Source: Pseudomonas sp. R28(2017) (lineage in GTDB: Bacteria > Pseudomonadota > Gammaproteobacteria > Pseudomonadales > Pseudomonadaceae). From it: 64,000 nt of DNA. How positions within the stretch are numbered: the stretch's first letter is position 1; each line of letters opens with the position of its first letter. This document shows, one piece after another, positions 1 to 8,597 of this stretch. The stretch covers positions 1-64,000 of the forward strand of contig NZ_NEHW01000018.1 in assembly GCF_002112505.1 (NCBI RefSeq), given 5' to 3'. A program made the translations under genes and the position numbers. Under the pieces are notes generated by a model, which searched no databases, was not told where the DNA came from, and saw only the letters and a list, made by a program, of their open reading frames with translations.

Positions 1-75
1 CGCAACGTCATGGGAGGTGGCGAGCCTGGGTTTGGGCCAAGGGGTATTGGGGGGCTTTTCACCATGGAAACCCCA

Positions 76-101
76 AAGGGGGGGGGGTGGGGGGGGTGGG
101 T
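76..101. repeat. Long interrupted G-run
   Basis: A run of ten G, then T, eight G, T and three G. Further short G-runs lie at about 41-56. The run could form a G-quadruplex or be prone to slippage or sequencing error. I see no convincing gene in bases 1-210; a short open frame across the run has no visible ribosome binding site and a low-complexity Gly tract. Confidence 0.6.
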
Positions 102-210
102 CGATTCTACCGGAACGGCGCACGCTTTCCTGCCTTTTTAAGCATTCCCAATGCGTGGGAATTTTACTGAAAAGCCAATTTGCAACTCCCGCAGAATAAG
201 ACCTAGGATA

Positions 211-244
211 AATGACAGCGCTGTCATTTGATAACGCTGTCATT
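211..244. promoter_or_regulatory. Tandem palindromic operator, LacI-type appearance
   Basis: Positions 211-228 form a perfect 18-base palindrome, AATGACAGCGCTGTCATT. A second site overlaps it at 227-244, with an intact right half GCTGTCATT and a degenerate left half. A palindrome centred on GCGC with flanking TGACA/TGTCA resembles LacI-family operators. It lies about 120 bases before the first gene of the sugar-diacid operon, so a repressor of that operon is the likely ligand. The regulator gene is not in the window unless the LysR at 5992-6906 is involved, and LysR sites usually look different. Confidence 0.6.
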
Positions 245-347
245 GGTCGGAAACAGCTCTTCAGCAGGGCTGCGAGCTGCCAGAATTCGAAGCAGGTGCC
301 GGTGCAAGGCCCTGCACGACGCCAATAAAAACAATGAGGCAACCGCG

Positions 348-1733
348 ATGCACAACCACGACACCTACGCCGCCGGGCCAGCCCCTGGCGCCGTGGCCGC
401 GTCCACCACGGCTACCCGCTATCGTTATTTGATCCTGGCCCTGATCACCATGGTCCTGGCCCTGAGCAGCGGTGATCGCGCCGCCCTGTCGGTGGCGGGT
501 TCCGACATGAGCAAGGAGCTCGGCATCAGCTCGGTGGAAATGGGCTACCTGTTCTCGATCTTCAGCTGGGCCTATGTGATCTTCCTGATCCCCTCGGGCT
601 GGCTGGCCGATCGCTTCGGCTCGAAAAAGACCATGGCCCTGGCCATCTGCGTGTGGTCGGCGTTTACCGTGTGCATGGGCCTGGTGCACTTCGTCGGCAT
701 GATCGTGCCGCTGCTGTTGGGCCTGCGCTTTCTGCTGGGCGTGGCCGAGGCGCCAGTGGGGCCGGCCTCGACGCGGGTGATCGCGTCCTGGTTCCCGTCG
801 GCGGAGCGGGGCATGGCTGGGGCCATCTTCAACAGTGCGCAATATATCTCGCTGGCGTTCTTCACCCCGTTCATGGGCTGGCTGTGCTACGCCTTTGGCT
901 GGGAATACGTGTTCATCGTCATGGGCATCGTCGGCTTCGGCATCGCCGCGATCTGGTGGAAAAACTACTACCTGCCGGTCAGCCACCCAAAGATGAATGG
1001 AGAGGAACTCGACTACCTGCGCAAGGGTGAAGCGCTGGTCGACCTCGAGGCCCAGGCTTCGCTGCCCAAGGAAAAGCGCCGCAGCTCGCTGGCTGAAGTC
1101 GGCCTGCTGTTCAAGAGCCGCATGCTGATCGGCATGTTCATCAGCCAGTACTGCGTCAGTGCGGTCACCTGGTTCTACGTCACCTGGTTCCCGATCTACC
1201 TGGTCAAGGAGCGTGGCTTCGACATCCTTCAGGCCGGCCTGGTCGCTTCCATCCCGGCCCTGTGCGGGCTGATCGGTGCGGTGTCGTCGGGCTTCTTCTC
1301 CGATTACCTGCTGCGCCGCACGAAATCCCTGAGCATTGCCCGCAAGACGCCAATCATCACCGGCGTGCTGCTGAGCTCGACCATGATGCTGTGCAACTAC
1401 GTCGACGCCCAGTGGCTGGTGATTGCGGTAATGAGCCTGGCGTTCTTCGGCAAGGGTTTCGGCAACCTCGGTTTCAGCGTGGTGGCCGACACCGCCCCGC
1501 GGGAAATGATCGGTATGACCGGCGGCGTGTTCAACGCCCTGGGCAACACTGCCGGCATCGTCACCCCGGTGGTGATCGGTTACCTGCTGCACTCCAGCGG
1601 CTCGTTCAACAGCGCACTCATCTACGTCGGCGCCCACGGCCTGCTGGCAGCTTTTTCTTACCTGGTGATCGTCGGTCGCATCCAGCGCCTGCAGCTCTGC
1701 GACCTGACCGGCAAACCTTCCAACGCTCAATGA
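348..1733 (+). CDS. MFS sugar-diacid transporter (glucarate/galactarate type)
   Basis: A 461-residue major facilitator of the anion:cation symporter family, predicted to bring hexarate anions across the inner membrane with protons. After a polar N-terminus of about 35 residues come twelve hydrophobic segments. The loop after TM2 reads GWLADRFGSKK, the typical MFS loop 2-3 motif. ATG 348 is chosen because GAGG lies at 336-339; the frame is open to 228, but that extension would run over the operator region. It is first in an operon with two sugar-acid dehydratases and an OprD porin, which supports galactarate/talarate or glucarate as substrate. The substrate is inferred from context. Confidence 0.85.
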   Translation: MHNHDTYAAGPAPGAVAASTTATRYRYLILALITMVLALSSGDRAALSVAGSDMSKELGISSVEMGYLFSIFSWAYVIFLIPSGWLADRFGSKKTMALAICVWSAFTVCMGLVHFVGMIVPLLLGLRFLLGVAEAPVGPASTRVIASWFPSAERGMAGAIFNSAQYISLAFFTPFMGWLCYAFGWEYVFIVMGIVGFGIAAIWWKNYYLPVSHPKMNGEELDYLRKGEALVDLEAQASLPKEKRRSSLAEVGLLFKSRMLIGMFISQYCVSAVTWFYVTWFPIYLVKERGFDILQAGLVASIPALCGLIGAVSSGFFSDYLLRRTKSLSIARKTPIITGVLLSSTMMLCNYVDAQWLVIAVMSLAFFGKGFGNLGFSVVADTAPREMIGMTGGVFNALGNTAGIVTPVVIGYLLHSSGSFNSALIYVGAHGLLAAFSYLVIVGRIQRLQLCDLTGKPSNAQ

Positions 1734-1749
1734 TTCAGAGGAAGACCCC

Positions 1750-2937
1750 ATGATCGAAAGCAACGTGTACATCGACCCGAAAATCGCCGCCCTGCAACCC
1801 GGGGCCGCCACCACCGACAGCATCGAGTGGATCAAGCTGTCGTACACCGTACTGCCGCTGGGCGCGCCAATCAGCGATGCCAAGGTACTGACCGGTCGGC
1901 AGAAGCCGCTGACCGAAATCGCCTTCATCTTCGCCGAAATCCGCACCCGCGAAGGCCATGAAGGTATCGGTTTCGGCTACTCCAAACGTGCCGGTGGCCC
2001 CGGCATGTACGCCCACGCCCAGGAAATCGCCCCGACGTTGCTGGGCGAAGACCCGAACGATATCGCCAAGCTCTACAACAAGCTGCTCTGGGCCGGTGCC
2101 TCGATGGGCCGCAGTGGCCTGACCACCCAGTCCATCGCGCCATTCGACATCGCCCTGTGGGACTTGAAAGCCAAGCGCGCCGGCCTGCCGCTGGCCAAGT
2201 TGCTGGGCGCCCATCGCGACTCGGTGCAGTGCTACAACACCTCCGGCGGTTACCTGTCGACGCCGCTGGAGAAGGTGCTGGAGAACGTGCAGACCTCCCG
2301 CGGCAATGGCATTGGCGGCATCAAGATCAAGGTCGGCCAGCCGGACACCAGCATCGACTTCAAACGTGTGCAGGCCGTGCGTGATCAACTGGGCGAGGGC
2401 TTCCCGCTGATGGTCGATGCCAACCAGCAATGGGACCGCGTCACTGCCCAACGCTTCTGCCGCAAGCTCGAGCAGTTCGACCTGACCTGGATCGAAGAGC
2501 CGTTGGACAGTGCCGACGTCGAAGGCCACGCCGCCTTGGCTGCGTCACTGGATACCGCCATCGCCACCGGCGAGATGCTCACCAGCTTCAACGAGCATGC
2601 CCAGCTGATCACTGCCAACGCCTGCGATTTCGTCCAGCCCGATGCGCCGCGGGTCGGCGGTATCACGCCGTTCCTGCAGATCATGAGCCTGGCCAGTTTC
2701 AAAGGCCTGAAGCTGGCGCCGCATTTTGCCATGGAAATCCACCTGCACCTGGCGGCGGCCTACCCAGAGGAGCCGTGGCTGGAACACTTCGAATGGCTGG
2801 AGCCGATGTTCAACGAACGCCTGGAGCTGCGTGAGGGCCGCATGTGGGTGCCCAACCGCCCAGGCCTTGGCTTCTCCCTCAGCGAGCAGGCCCTGGCCTG
2901 GACCCAGCACTGCGTCGAATTCGGCAAACGCCCCTGA
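1750..2937 (+). CDS. L-talarate/galactarate dehydratase (enolase superfamily)
   Basis: A 395-residue enzyme of the mandelate racemase subgroup of the enolase superfamily. It dehydrates galactarate or L-talarate to a 5-keto-4-deoxy-hexarate. Overall sequence closely resembles the characterised Salmonella L-talarate/galactarate dehydratase as I remember it, including the ending CEFGKRP. Catalytic groups are visible: KIK (Lys192, Lys194), Mg ligands Asp223, Glu249 and Glu275, and the Asp298/His325 dyad in PDAPRVGG and APHFAMEIH. It starts 16 bases after the transporter stop, with GAGGAAG in front. All catalytic residues are present, so it should be active. Confidence 0.92.
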   Translation: MIESNVYIDPKIAALQPGAATTDSIEWIKLSYTVLPLGAPISDAKVLTGRQKPLTEIAFIFAEIRTREGHEGIGFGYSKRAGGPGMYAHAQEIAPTLLGEDPNDIAKLYNKLLWAGASMGRSGLTTQSIAPFDIALWDLKAKRAGLPLAKLLGAHRDSVQCYNTSGGYLSTPLEKVLENVQTSRGNGIGGIKIKVGQPDTSIDFKRVQAVRDQLGEGFPLMVDANQQWDRVTAQRFCRKLEQFDLTWIEEPLDSADVEGHAALAASLDTAIATGEMLTSFNEHAQLITANACDFVQPDAPRVGGITPFLQIMSLASFKGLKLAPHFAMEIHLHLAAAYPEEPWLEHFEWLEPMFNERLELREGRMWVPNRPGLGFSLSEQALAWTQHCVEFGKRP

Positions 2938-3001
2938 GCAAGCCATGGCAGTGGCGCTTGTGCCGCCACTGCCATGGGCGTCATACCCATAGGAAAACAC
3001 C

Positions 3002-4534
3002 ATGAGTCACCGTGAAGTCACCCCAGTCATACGCCTCGATACCGCCGACAATGTCGTTGTCGCACGTATCGAGATCCCTGCCGGCACCGCCATCCCCGGT
3101 GAAGGCGTCACCACCCAGCAAGCCGTGCCGCTGGGGCACAAGGTCGCTGCCCGGCTGATCGGCAAAGGCGAGCCGGTGCTCAAGTACAACACGGTGATCG
3201 GCTATGCCGCCGAGGATTTGCCGCCTGGCACCTGGATGCACAGCCACAACATCGTCTTCGGTGAAACCGATCGCGATTACCGCTATGGCCTGGACTATGT
3301 GCCCACCGACTTGCTGCCGGCCGAGCAGCGCGCGACTTTCCAGGGCATCGTCCGCGAGGATGGCCGCGTGGCCACCCGCAATTACCTCGGTGTGTTCGTG
3401 GTCGGCAACTGCGGTGCCACCGTGGCGCGCAAGATCGCCAACCACTTCGACGAGCGCCGCTTGGCCGGCTTCCCCAACATTGATGGCGTGGTGCCTTATG
3501 TGCACGAAATCGGCTGTGGCATGGAAATGACCGGCGAGCCGATGGACCTGCTGCGTCGCACTATCGGTGGTTACATCAAGCACCCCAACACGGTGGGTGC
3601 GGTGGTCATCGCCCTGGGCTGCGAGCGCAACAACATCCACGGCTTCTTCGAGCAGGAAGGGCTGGTGGAAGGCGACATGCTGAAGAAGCTGGTGATTCAG
3701 GACGTCGGCGGGGTGAAGAGCGCCACCGACCAGGGCATCGCGCTGATCGAAGGCATGCTGCCCAAGGCCGGCCAGGCGCGGCGCCAGCCGGTGTCTGCCG
3801 AACACCTGATGATCGGCATGCAGTGCGGTGGTTCGGATGGTTTCTCCGGCCTTTCGGCCAACCCGGCGCTGGGCGCGGCGGTGGATATCCTGGTGCGCCA
3901 TGGCGGCACCGCGATCCTTTCGGAGACCTCGGAAATTTTCGGCGTCGAGCACACCCTGACCGCCCGCGCCGCCACCCCGGCGGTGGGCCGCAAGCTGATC
4001 GAGCGCATTGAGTGGTGGCTGGAGTACAACCGCGGCCGCGATACCCAGATCAACGGCCGGGTCAGCCCTGGCAACAACGCCGGTGGCCTGGCCAACGTGC
4101 TTGAGAAGTCGCTGGGTGGCGCGAAGAAGGGCGGCAACGCGCCGCTGATGGACGTGTACGAGTATGCCCACCCGGTGAAAACCCACGGCCTTGTGTTCAT
4201 GGATACTCCCGGCTACGACCCGGTCTCGGCCACCGGTCAGATCGCCGGTGGCGCCAACCTGATCGCCTTCACCACCGGCCGCGGTTCGTGCTTCGGCTCA
4301 GTGCCGGCGCCGACCTTCAAGCTGGCCAGCAACTCGCCTATGTACCAGCGTATGAGCGATGACATGGACATCAACTGCGGGCAGATCATCGACGGCGACA
4401 AGACCATTGCCCAGATGGGCCAGGAGATTTTCGAGCGCCTGCTCGCCCATGCCTCGGGGGAGGCGACCAAGAGCGAGCTCAATGGCTTGGGCGAGGATGA
4501 ATTCTGCCCGTGGCAAATAGGCGTGCTCGCCTGA
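3002..4534 (+). CDS. UxaA/GarD-family sugar-acid dehydratase
   Basis: A 510-residue lyase of the altronate/galactarate dehydratase family, with an N-terminal SAF-like domain (about residues 10-75) and the long UxaA catalytic part. Typical stretches are visible: MQCGGSDGFSG, SPGNNAGGLANVLEKSLG and TTGRGSCFGS; Cys, His and Asp residues in these families bind a divalent metal. Its length is close to E. coli GarD (about 523). It could act on galactarate, on altronate, or on a stereoisomer that its enolase-type neighbour handles poorly. It follows talarate dehydratase by 64 bases with no terminator between them. Substrate is not decided by sequence alone. Confidence 0.85.
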   Translation: MSHREVTPVIRLDTADNVVVARIEIPAGTAIPGEGVTTQQAVPLGHKVAARLIGKGEPVLKYNTVIGYAAEDLPPGTWMHSHNIVFGETDRDYRYGLDYVPTDLLPAEQRATFQGIVREDGRVATRNYLGVFVVGNCGATVARKIANHFDERRLAGFPNIDGVVPYVHEIGCGMEMTGEPMDLLRRTIGGYIKHPNTVGAVVIALGCERNNIHGFFEQEGLVEGDMLKKLVIQDVGGVKSATDQGIALIEGMLPKAGQARRQPVSAEHLMIGMQCGGSDGFSGLSANPALGAAVDILVRHGGTAILSETSEIFGVEHTLTARAATPAVGRKLIERIEWWLEYNRGRDTQINGRVSPGNNAGGLANVLEKSLGGAKKGGNAPLMDVYEYAHPVKTHGLVFMDTPGYDPVSATGQIAGGANLIAFTTGRGSCFGSVPAPTFKLASNSPMYQRMSDDMDINCGQIIDGDKTIAQMGQEIFERLLAHASGEATKSELNGLGEDEFCPWQIGVLA

Positions 4535-4542
4535 CCCGGCCT

Positions 4543-4564
4543 CTTCGCGGGCACGCCCGCGAAG
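4543..4564. repeat. REP palindrome
   Basis: A stem CTTCGCGGGC with its exact complement at 4555-4564 and a two-base loop. This is the core of a P. putida-type REP. It lies between the dehydratase and the porin gene and may reduce read-through to the porin. Confidence 0.75.
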
Positions 4565-4625
4565 AAGCCCTTCCACACCTACAACAATAACGGCCAGCGC
4601 TTCAGCCTGGCCGAACGGACCGGCC

Positions 4626-5870
4626 ATGCACAAAAACAACAAGATCCTGCCTGCTGCCTCACTGCTGTGCTTCACACTTCCGGCCCACGCCGGAGGTTTC
4701 CTGGAAGACAGCCAAGCCTCCCTGAAAGCCCAGAACTTCTACCTCAACCGCGACTTCCGCGAAGACGCCGGGATCTCCAAACGTGAGGAGTGGGCCCAGG
4801 GATTCATCCTCGATTTCCGCTCCGGCTACACCCCCGGTACGCTCGGTTTCGGCGTCGACGCCCTCGGCATGCTCGGCCTCAAGCTCGACTCAGGCCCAGG
4901 CCGCAGTGGCACCGGCTTGCTGCCGGTGGGCGATGATGGCCGCGCCCCTGACCAGTACAGCAAGTTTGGCATAACCGCAAAGGCGCGACTGTCGAAGACC
5001 GAGCTGAAGATCGGCACCCAGCTGCTCAAGTACCCGACCATCGCCTCCAGCACCGGGCGCATCCTGCCGCAGACCTTCCAGGGCGGTGTACTCACCTCCA
5101 AAGAGCTGGATAGCCTGACCTTCACCTACGCGCAGATCGACCGCACCACCAAGCGTGATTATTCCCACACAGAGGCCATGACCCTGGTCAACAAGAACCG
5201 GCGTTTCAGCGGCACGCCCGAGGCTGACGACTTTCGCATGGGCGGCGTGGACTACGTGGTCAACCCCAACCTGAGCCTCAGCTACCAATACGGTGAGCTC
5301 GACGAGATTTACGGCCAGCACTACTTCGGCCTGCTCGGCAGCACCGCGCTGGGCCCCGGCAAACTGGCGCTGGATGCGCGCTACTTCATCAGTGACGACA
5401 AGGGTGAGGCACTGGCCGGTCCGGTCGATAACCGCACGCTCAACGTGCTGCTCAGCTACAGCCAGGCCGGGCATACCCTGGGCGTCGCCTATCAGGGGCT
5501 TACCGGCTCCACGGCGATGCCTTACCTGATCGGCACTGATGCCTACCTGACCAACTACATGATGGCCGCCGACTTCATGGAAACCGGCGAACGCACCTGG
5601 CAACTGCGCTACGCCTATGACTTCGTCGCGCTGGGTATCCCCGGGCTGACCTTCTCGACCCGCTACAACCATGCCGATCATGCCAACCCGGCCACCTTCG
5701 CCGGGGAAGGACGCGAGTGGGAGCGCGATACTGACCTGGGTTACACCATCCAGTCCGGGCCGCTGAAGAACGTTAACGTGCTGTGGCGCAACGCCGCGCT
5801 GCGCTCCAATTACCAACGCGATATCGATGAGAACCGGCTGATCGTGAGCTACACATTGCCGCTGTTCTGA
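4626..5870 (+). CDS. OprD-family outer-membrane porin
   Basis: A 414-residue outer-membrane channel. A signal peptide ends at PAHA (about residue 22). The mature start GGFLEDSQASLKAQNFYLNRD is the recognisable OprD-family opening, followed by alternating beta-strand sequence and a terminal aromatic (ending LPLF). Family members carry small anions and basic amino acids. At the end of a hexarate operon this one probably admits sugar diacids to the periplasm. A perfect terminator follows, which marks the operon end. Confidence 0.9.
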   Translation: MHKNNKILPAASLLCFTLPAHAGGFLEDSQASLKAQNFYLNRDFREDAGISKREEWAQGFILDFRSGYTPGTLGFGVDALGMLGLKLDSGPGRSGTGLLPVGDDGRAPDQYSKFGITAKARLSKTELKIGTQLLKYPTIASSTGRILPQTFQGGVLTSKELDSLTFTYAQIDRTTKRDYSHTEAMTLVNKNRRFSGTPEADDFRMGGVDYVVNPNLSLSYQYGELDEIYGQHYFGLLGSTALGPGKLALDARYFISDDKGEALAGPVDNRTLNVLLSYSQAGHTLGVAYQGLTGSTAMPYLIGTDAYLTNYMMAADFMETGERTWQLRYAYDFVALGIPGLTFSTRYNHADHANPATFAGEGREWERDTDLGYTIQSGPLKNVNVLWRNAALRSNYQRDIDENRLIVSYTLPLF

Positions 5871-5916
5871 TCACTCAGGTCATGTACGAGGAGTAGCCGC
5901 CGGGTATTGGTGGTGT

Positions 5917-5947
5917 GGCCGGTAAAGACTTTTACCGGCCTTTTTTT
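5917..5947 (+). terminator. Rho-independent terminator of the sugar-diacid operon
   Basis: A ten-base perfect stem GGCCGGTAAA/TTTACCGGCC with loop GACT, followed by seven T. It lies 46 bases past the porin stop and between convergent genes. Confidence 0.92.
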
Positions 5948-5991
5948 CAACCCATCTGCTGCCCTTGCTCCAACAGCCAGCCCGGCGACGG

Positions 5992-6906
5992 TTAGAGACT
6001 GTCCGGGTCGCCGAAGAACATCTGAATCCTCGACCTAAGCCACCGCTCCGCCGGGTCATTGTCCTGCGCCCCGCGCCACGCCATGTGCAGCTCGAACGTA
6101 CGCACTTCCATCGGCAGGTCTTCAGCGCGCAGCCCACCGGCGGCGGTCAAGGCATCGGCGGTATAGTCCGGCACCGTGGCAACAATGTCGGTCCCGGCCA
6201 GCAAACTCCCCAAACCATTGAACTGCGGTACCGCCAGCACCACATGGCGCTTGCGGCCGATCTCTTCCAGCGCCTCATCGATGAAGCCCGACAGGTCACC
6301 GGCAAACGACACCAGCGCATGCGGCCGCGCGCAGAAGTCGTCGAGGGTGATGCTGCCTGGCACGCTATCTGCGCGCAGCAGCTTGGGCTTGCTGCGCCGC
6401 AACACCTTGCGCTTGGCGTTGGCCGGCAGTTCGTTGGTGTAGCTGACACCCACGGAGATCTCGCCCGAGGCCAGCAGGGTCGGCATCAGCAGGTAGTTCA
6501 CCCGGCGCACCACCAGGACGATGCCGGGGGCTTCGGCGCGGATGCGCTTGAGCAGTTGCGGCAGCAGGGCGAACTCGGCGTCGTCCGACAGGCCGATGCG
6601 GAACACCGCGTTGCTGGTTGCCGGGTCGAACTCGGCGGCGCGGCTGACGGCGGTGGAGATCGAGTCCAGCGCCGGCGACAGCAGGGCAAAGATTTCATGT
6701 GCCCGTGCCGACGGCTCCATGCTGCGGCCGGTGCGTACGAACAGTGGGTCGTCGAACAGGTTGCGCAGGCGCGACAGGGCCGCGCTGATCGCCGGCTGGC
6801 CGAGGAACAGCTTCTCGGCGGCACGGGTCACGCTTCGCTCGTGCATGAGGGTTTCGAACACGATCAGCAGGTTGAGGTCTACGCGACGCAGGTCGTTTCG
6901 ATTCAT
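5992..6906 (-). CDS. LysR-family regulator (NodD/SyrM-like)
   Basis: A 304-residue LysR regulator. The winged helix-turn-helix spans about residues 8-65 (RSVTRAAEKLFLGQPAISAA, then FVRTGRSMEPS). The MNRNDLRRVDLNLLIVFE opening is typical of the NodD/LeuO-like branch. The effector domain fills the rest at normal length. It is divergent from the dehydrogenase at 7113, with a 206-base gap containing the palindrome CTATTAATAG near 7028-7037, so that gene is its most likely target. It is convergent with the porin operon. Confidence 0.87.
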   Translation of the reverse strand: MNRNDLRRVDLNLLIVFETLMHERSVTRAAEKLFLGQPAISAALSRLRNLFDDPLFVRTGRSMEPSARAHEIFALLSPALDSISTAVSRAAEFDPATSNAVFRIGLSDDAEFALLPQLLKRIRAEAPGIVLVVRRVNYLLMPTLLASGEISVGVSYTNELPANAKRKVLRRSKPKLLRADSVPGSITLDDFCARPHALVSFAGDLSGFIDEALEEIGRKRHVVLAVPQFNGLGSLLAGTDIVATVPDYTADALTAAGGLRAEDLPMEVRTFELHMAWRGAQDNDPAERWLRSRIQMFFGDPDSL

Positions 6907-7112
6907 CGGTGCGCTTCGCCTAAAGTGGGGCAGGGGTGAATCTTAAGGCCAAAGGCTGTTACCCTGCACCGATTTCCGGGGGCCAATGCACAGGAAAGTC
7001 AGGTGCCCAATCGATGACAGGCATGTCGACTATTAATAGCCACTGATGGTCTAACGGCAAAAGCCCGGATAAAGTCCGTGGTAATACGAGATTCACACAG
7101 GCGAGGTATGCG

Positions 7113-8135
7113 ATGTCCCGCATGATCCGTTTCCACAAGTTCGGCGCTGCCGATGTGCTCCGTTGCGAGGAGCAGGCCGAACCGTCACCTGCTGTCGGCG
7201 AGGTGCAGATCCGCGTCGAGGCGATCGGCGTGAGCTGGTATGACGTGCTTTGGCGGCAGAACCTGGCGCCATCCCAGGCCCGCCTGCCCGCAGGGATCGG
7301 CCACGAGATGGCCGGTGTGGTGACGGCGGTCGGCGAAGGCGTCGATGACATCGAGGTGGGTGACCGGGTCGCCAGTTTCCCGGCCACCAGCGCCAACGAC
7401 CACCCGGTGTATGGCGATGTCATCGTCCTGCCGCGCAGCGCCATCACCCGTTACCCGGACGTGCTCACGCCGATCGAGGCCAGCGTGCATTACACGCCGC
7501 TGCTGATCGCCTATTTTGCCTACGTCGACCTGGCACGCGCCAAGGCCGGGCAGACTGCGCTGGTCACCGATGCCAGCCATTGTGCCGGGCCGGCCTTCGT
7601 GCAACTGGGCAAGGCACTCGGCCTCAAGGTATTTGCCGTCACCAAGGAACCCGAGCAGCGTGAATACCTGCTGGGCCTGGGCGCCGACAAGGTGATCGTC
7701 ACCGAAGAGCAGGACCTGCTCATGCAGGTTGGCAAGTACACCGATGGCCGCGGCGTCGACATGGTCCTCGATGGCATGGGCGGGCCGCAGATGTCGCTGC
7801 TCGGCGATGTGCTGGCGCCACGTGGCAGCCTGGTGCTGTACGGCCTGCAGGGCGGCAACCAGACGCCATTCCCGGCCTGCGCGGCGTTCCAGAAGAACAT
7901 CCAGTTCTACGTGCACTGTATCGGCAACTTCACCGGCAAACCGGAACTGGGCATCAGCCAGGACCAGGTGGCCTTGCAACGGGCCTTGCGCGATATCAAC
8001 CAGTTCACCGCCGATCAGTTGCTGACGCCGCAGATCATCAAGGTGTATCCGTTTGCCGAGGTGGTCGAGGCCCATCGCTATATGGATGAATGCCCCTGCG
8101 GTGGGCGGGTGGTGCTCGACATGGCGCCGCGCTGA
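7113..8135 (+). CDS. MDR-family zinc-independent dehydrogenase (quinone reductase-like)
   Basis: A 340-residue medium-chain dehydrogenase/reductase with a GroES-like N-terminal domain and a Rossmann domain. GHEMAGVV and VGDRVASFP are the family signatures. I see no Cys/His set for catalytic zinc or the four-Cys structural-zinc lobe, which favours an NADPH:quinone or enone reductase over an alcohol dehydrogenase. The nucleotide fold begins near TALVTDASHCAGPAFVQLGK, where the usual GxGxxG is modified. ATG 7113 has GAGG eight bases upstream. It is divergent from the LysR gene and ends at a strong terminator. Substrate unknown. Confidence 0.83.
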   Translation: MSRMIRFHKFGAADVLRCEEQAEPSPAVGEVQIRVEAIGVSWYDVLWRQNLAPSQARLPAGIGHEMAGVVTAVGEGVDDIEVGDRVASFPATSANDHPVYGDVIVLPRSAITRYPDVLTPIEASVHYTPLLIAYFAYVDLARAKAGQTALVTDASHCAGPAFVQLGKALGLKVFAVTKEPEQREYLLGLGADKVIVTEEQDLLMQVGKYTDGRGVDMVLDGMGGPQMSLLGDVLAPRGSLVLYGLQGGNQTPFPACAAFQKNIQFYVHCIGNFTGKPELGISQDQVALQRALRDINQFTADQLLTPQIIKVYPFAEVVEAHRYMDECPCGGRVVLDMAPR

Positions 8136-8152
8136 CGGCATGTTTGGCAATG

Positions 8153-8179
8153 AAAAACCGGGCTGATGCCCGGTTTTTT
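8153..8179 (+). terminator. Rho-independent terminator after the MDR dehydrogenase
   Basis: An AAAAACCGGGC/GCCCGGTTTTT hairpin with loop TGAT, followed by a T-rich tract. It begins 18 bases after the stop. Confidence 0.92.
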
Positions 8180-8597
8180 GCTTTTTTGCCTGGCTATAGT
8201 TGATAAGTGTGTGATTGCCGGCTTTGTAAGTTGATGTTGCTGATTAACGATTGCCAGGTTTTCAGCTGTCTTTGCTGTGCTGTCTGTTGTGCGCTTGTTG
8301 AATTCTGAATGGTGTTTTCATCCGGATCTGTATCTTTTAATCCGTATTCAACGCTCGATAATGGCGCTTTGATAGTTGGCGCAAGGAGCGTGCGGTGGTG
8401 AAGAGCAGGCGCGGCGGTGCGCGATTCAAGGCGGTGGCGAGCGCTTGGGTGGGCTCGTATTTCTCAATGGTGTGGCGACAGCGTTTCGCAACTTCAAGGC
8501 TTCCTGATTACTTGTAGGAATATTCTTCAAACTAATCCCGCTGCGCTAATGCTCAGGTGGCGCGCTTTTGTGCAGAATGAAGTTGTGAGGTAACGCC
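8180..8597. other. T-rich intergenic region before the 8598-11260 gene pair
   Basis: About 420 bases without a gene on either strand, clearly lower in GC than its surroundings over 8190-8380 and 8490-8580. It contains a GAATATTC palindrome at 8519-8526. The region probably carries the promoter of the pair that follows. No tRNA, REP or complete hairpin terminator is visible. Confidence 0.5.

Noticed and set aside
17..199. Short open frame across the G-run
   Set aside because: Gly-run product, no ribosome site, no similarity I can recognise.
261..1946. A 561-codon minus-strand frame opposite the first MFS gene
   Set aside because: Antisense shadow of a real transporter; Arg/His/Gln-rich product without family features.
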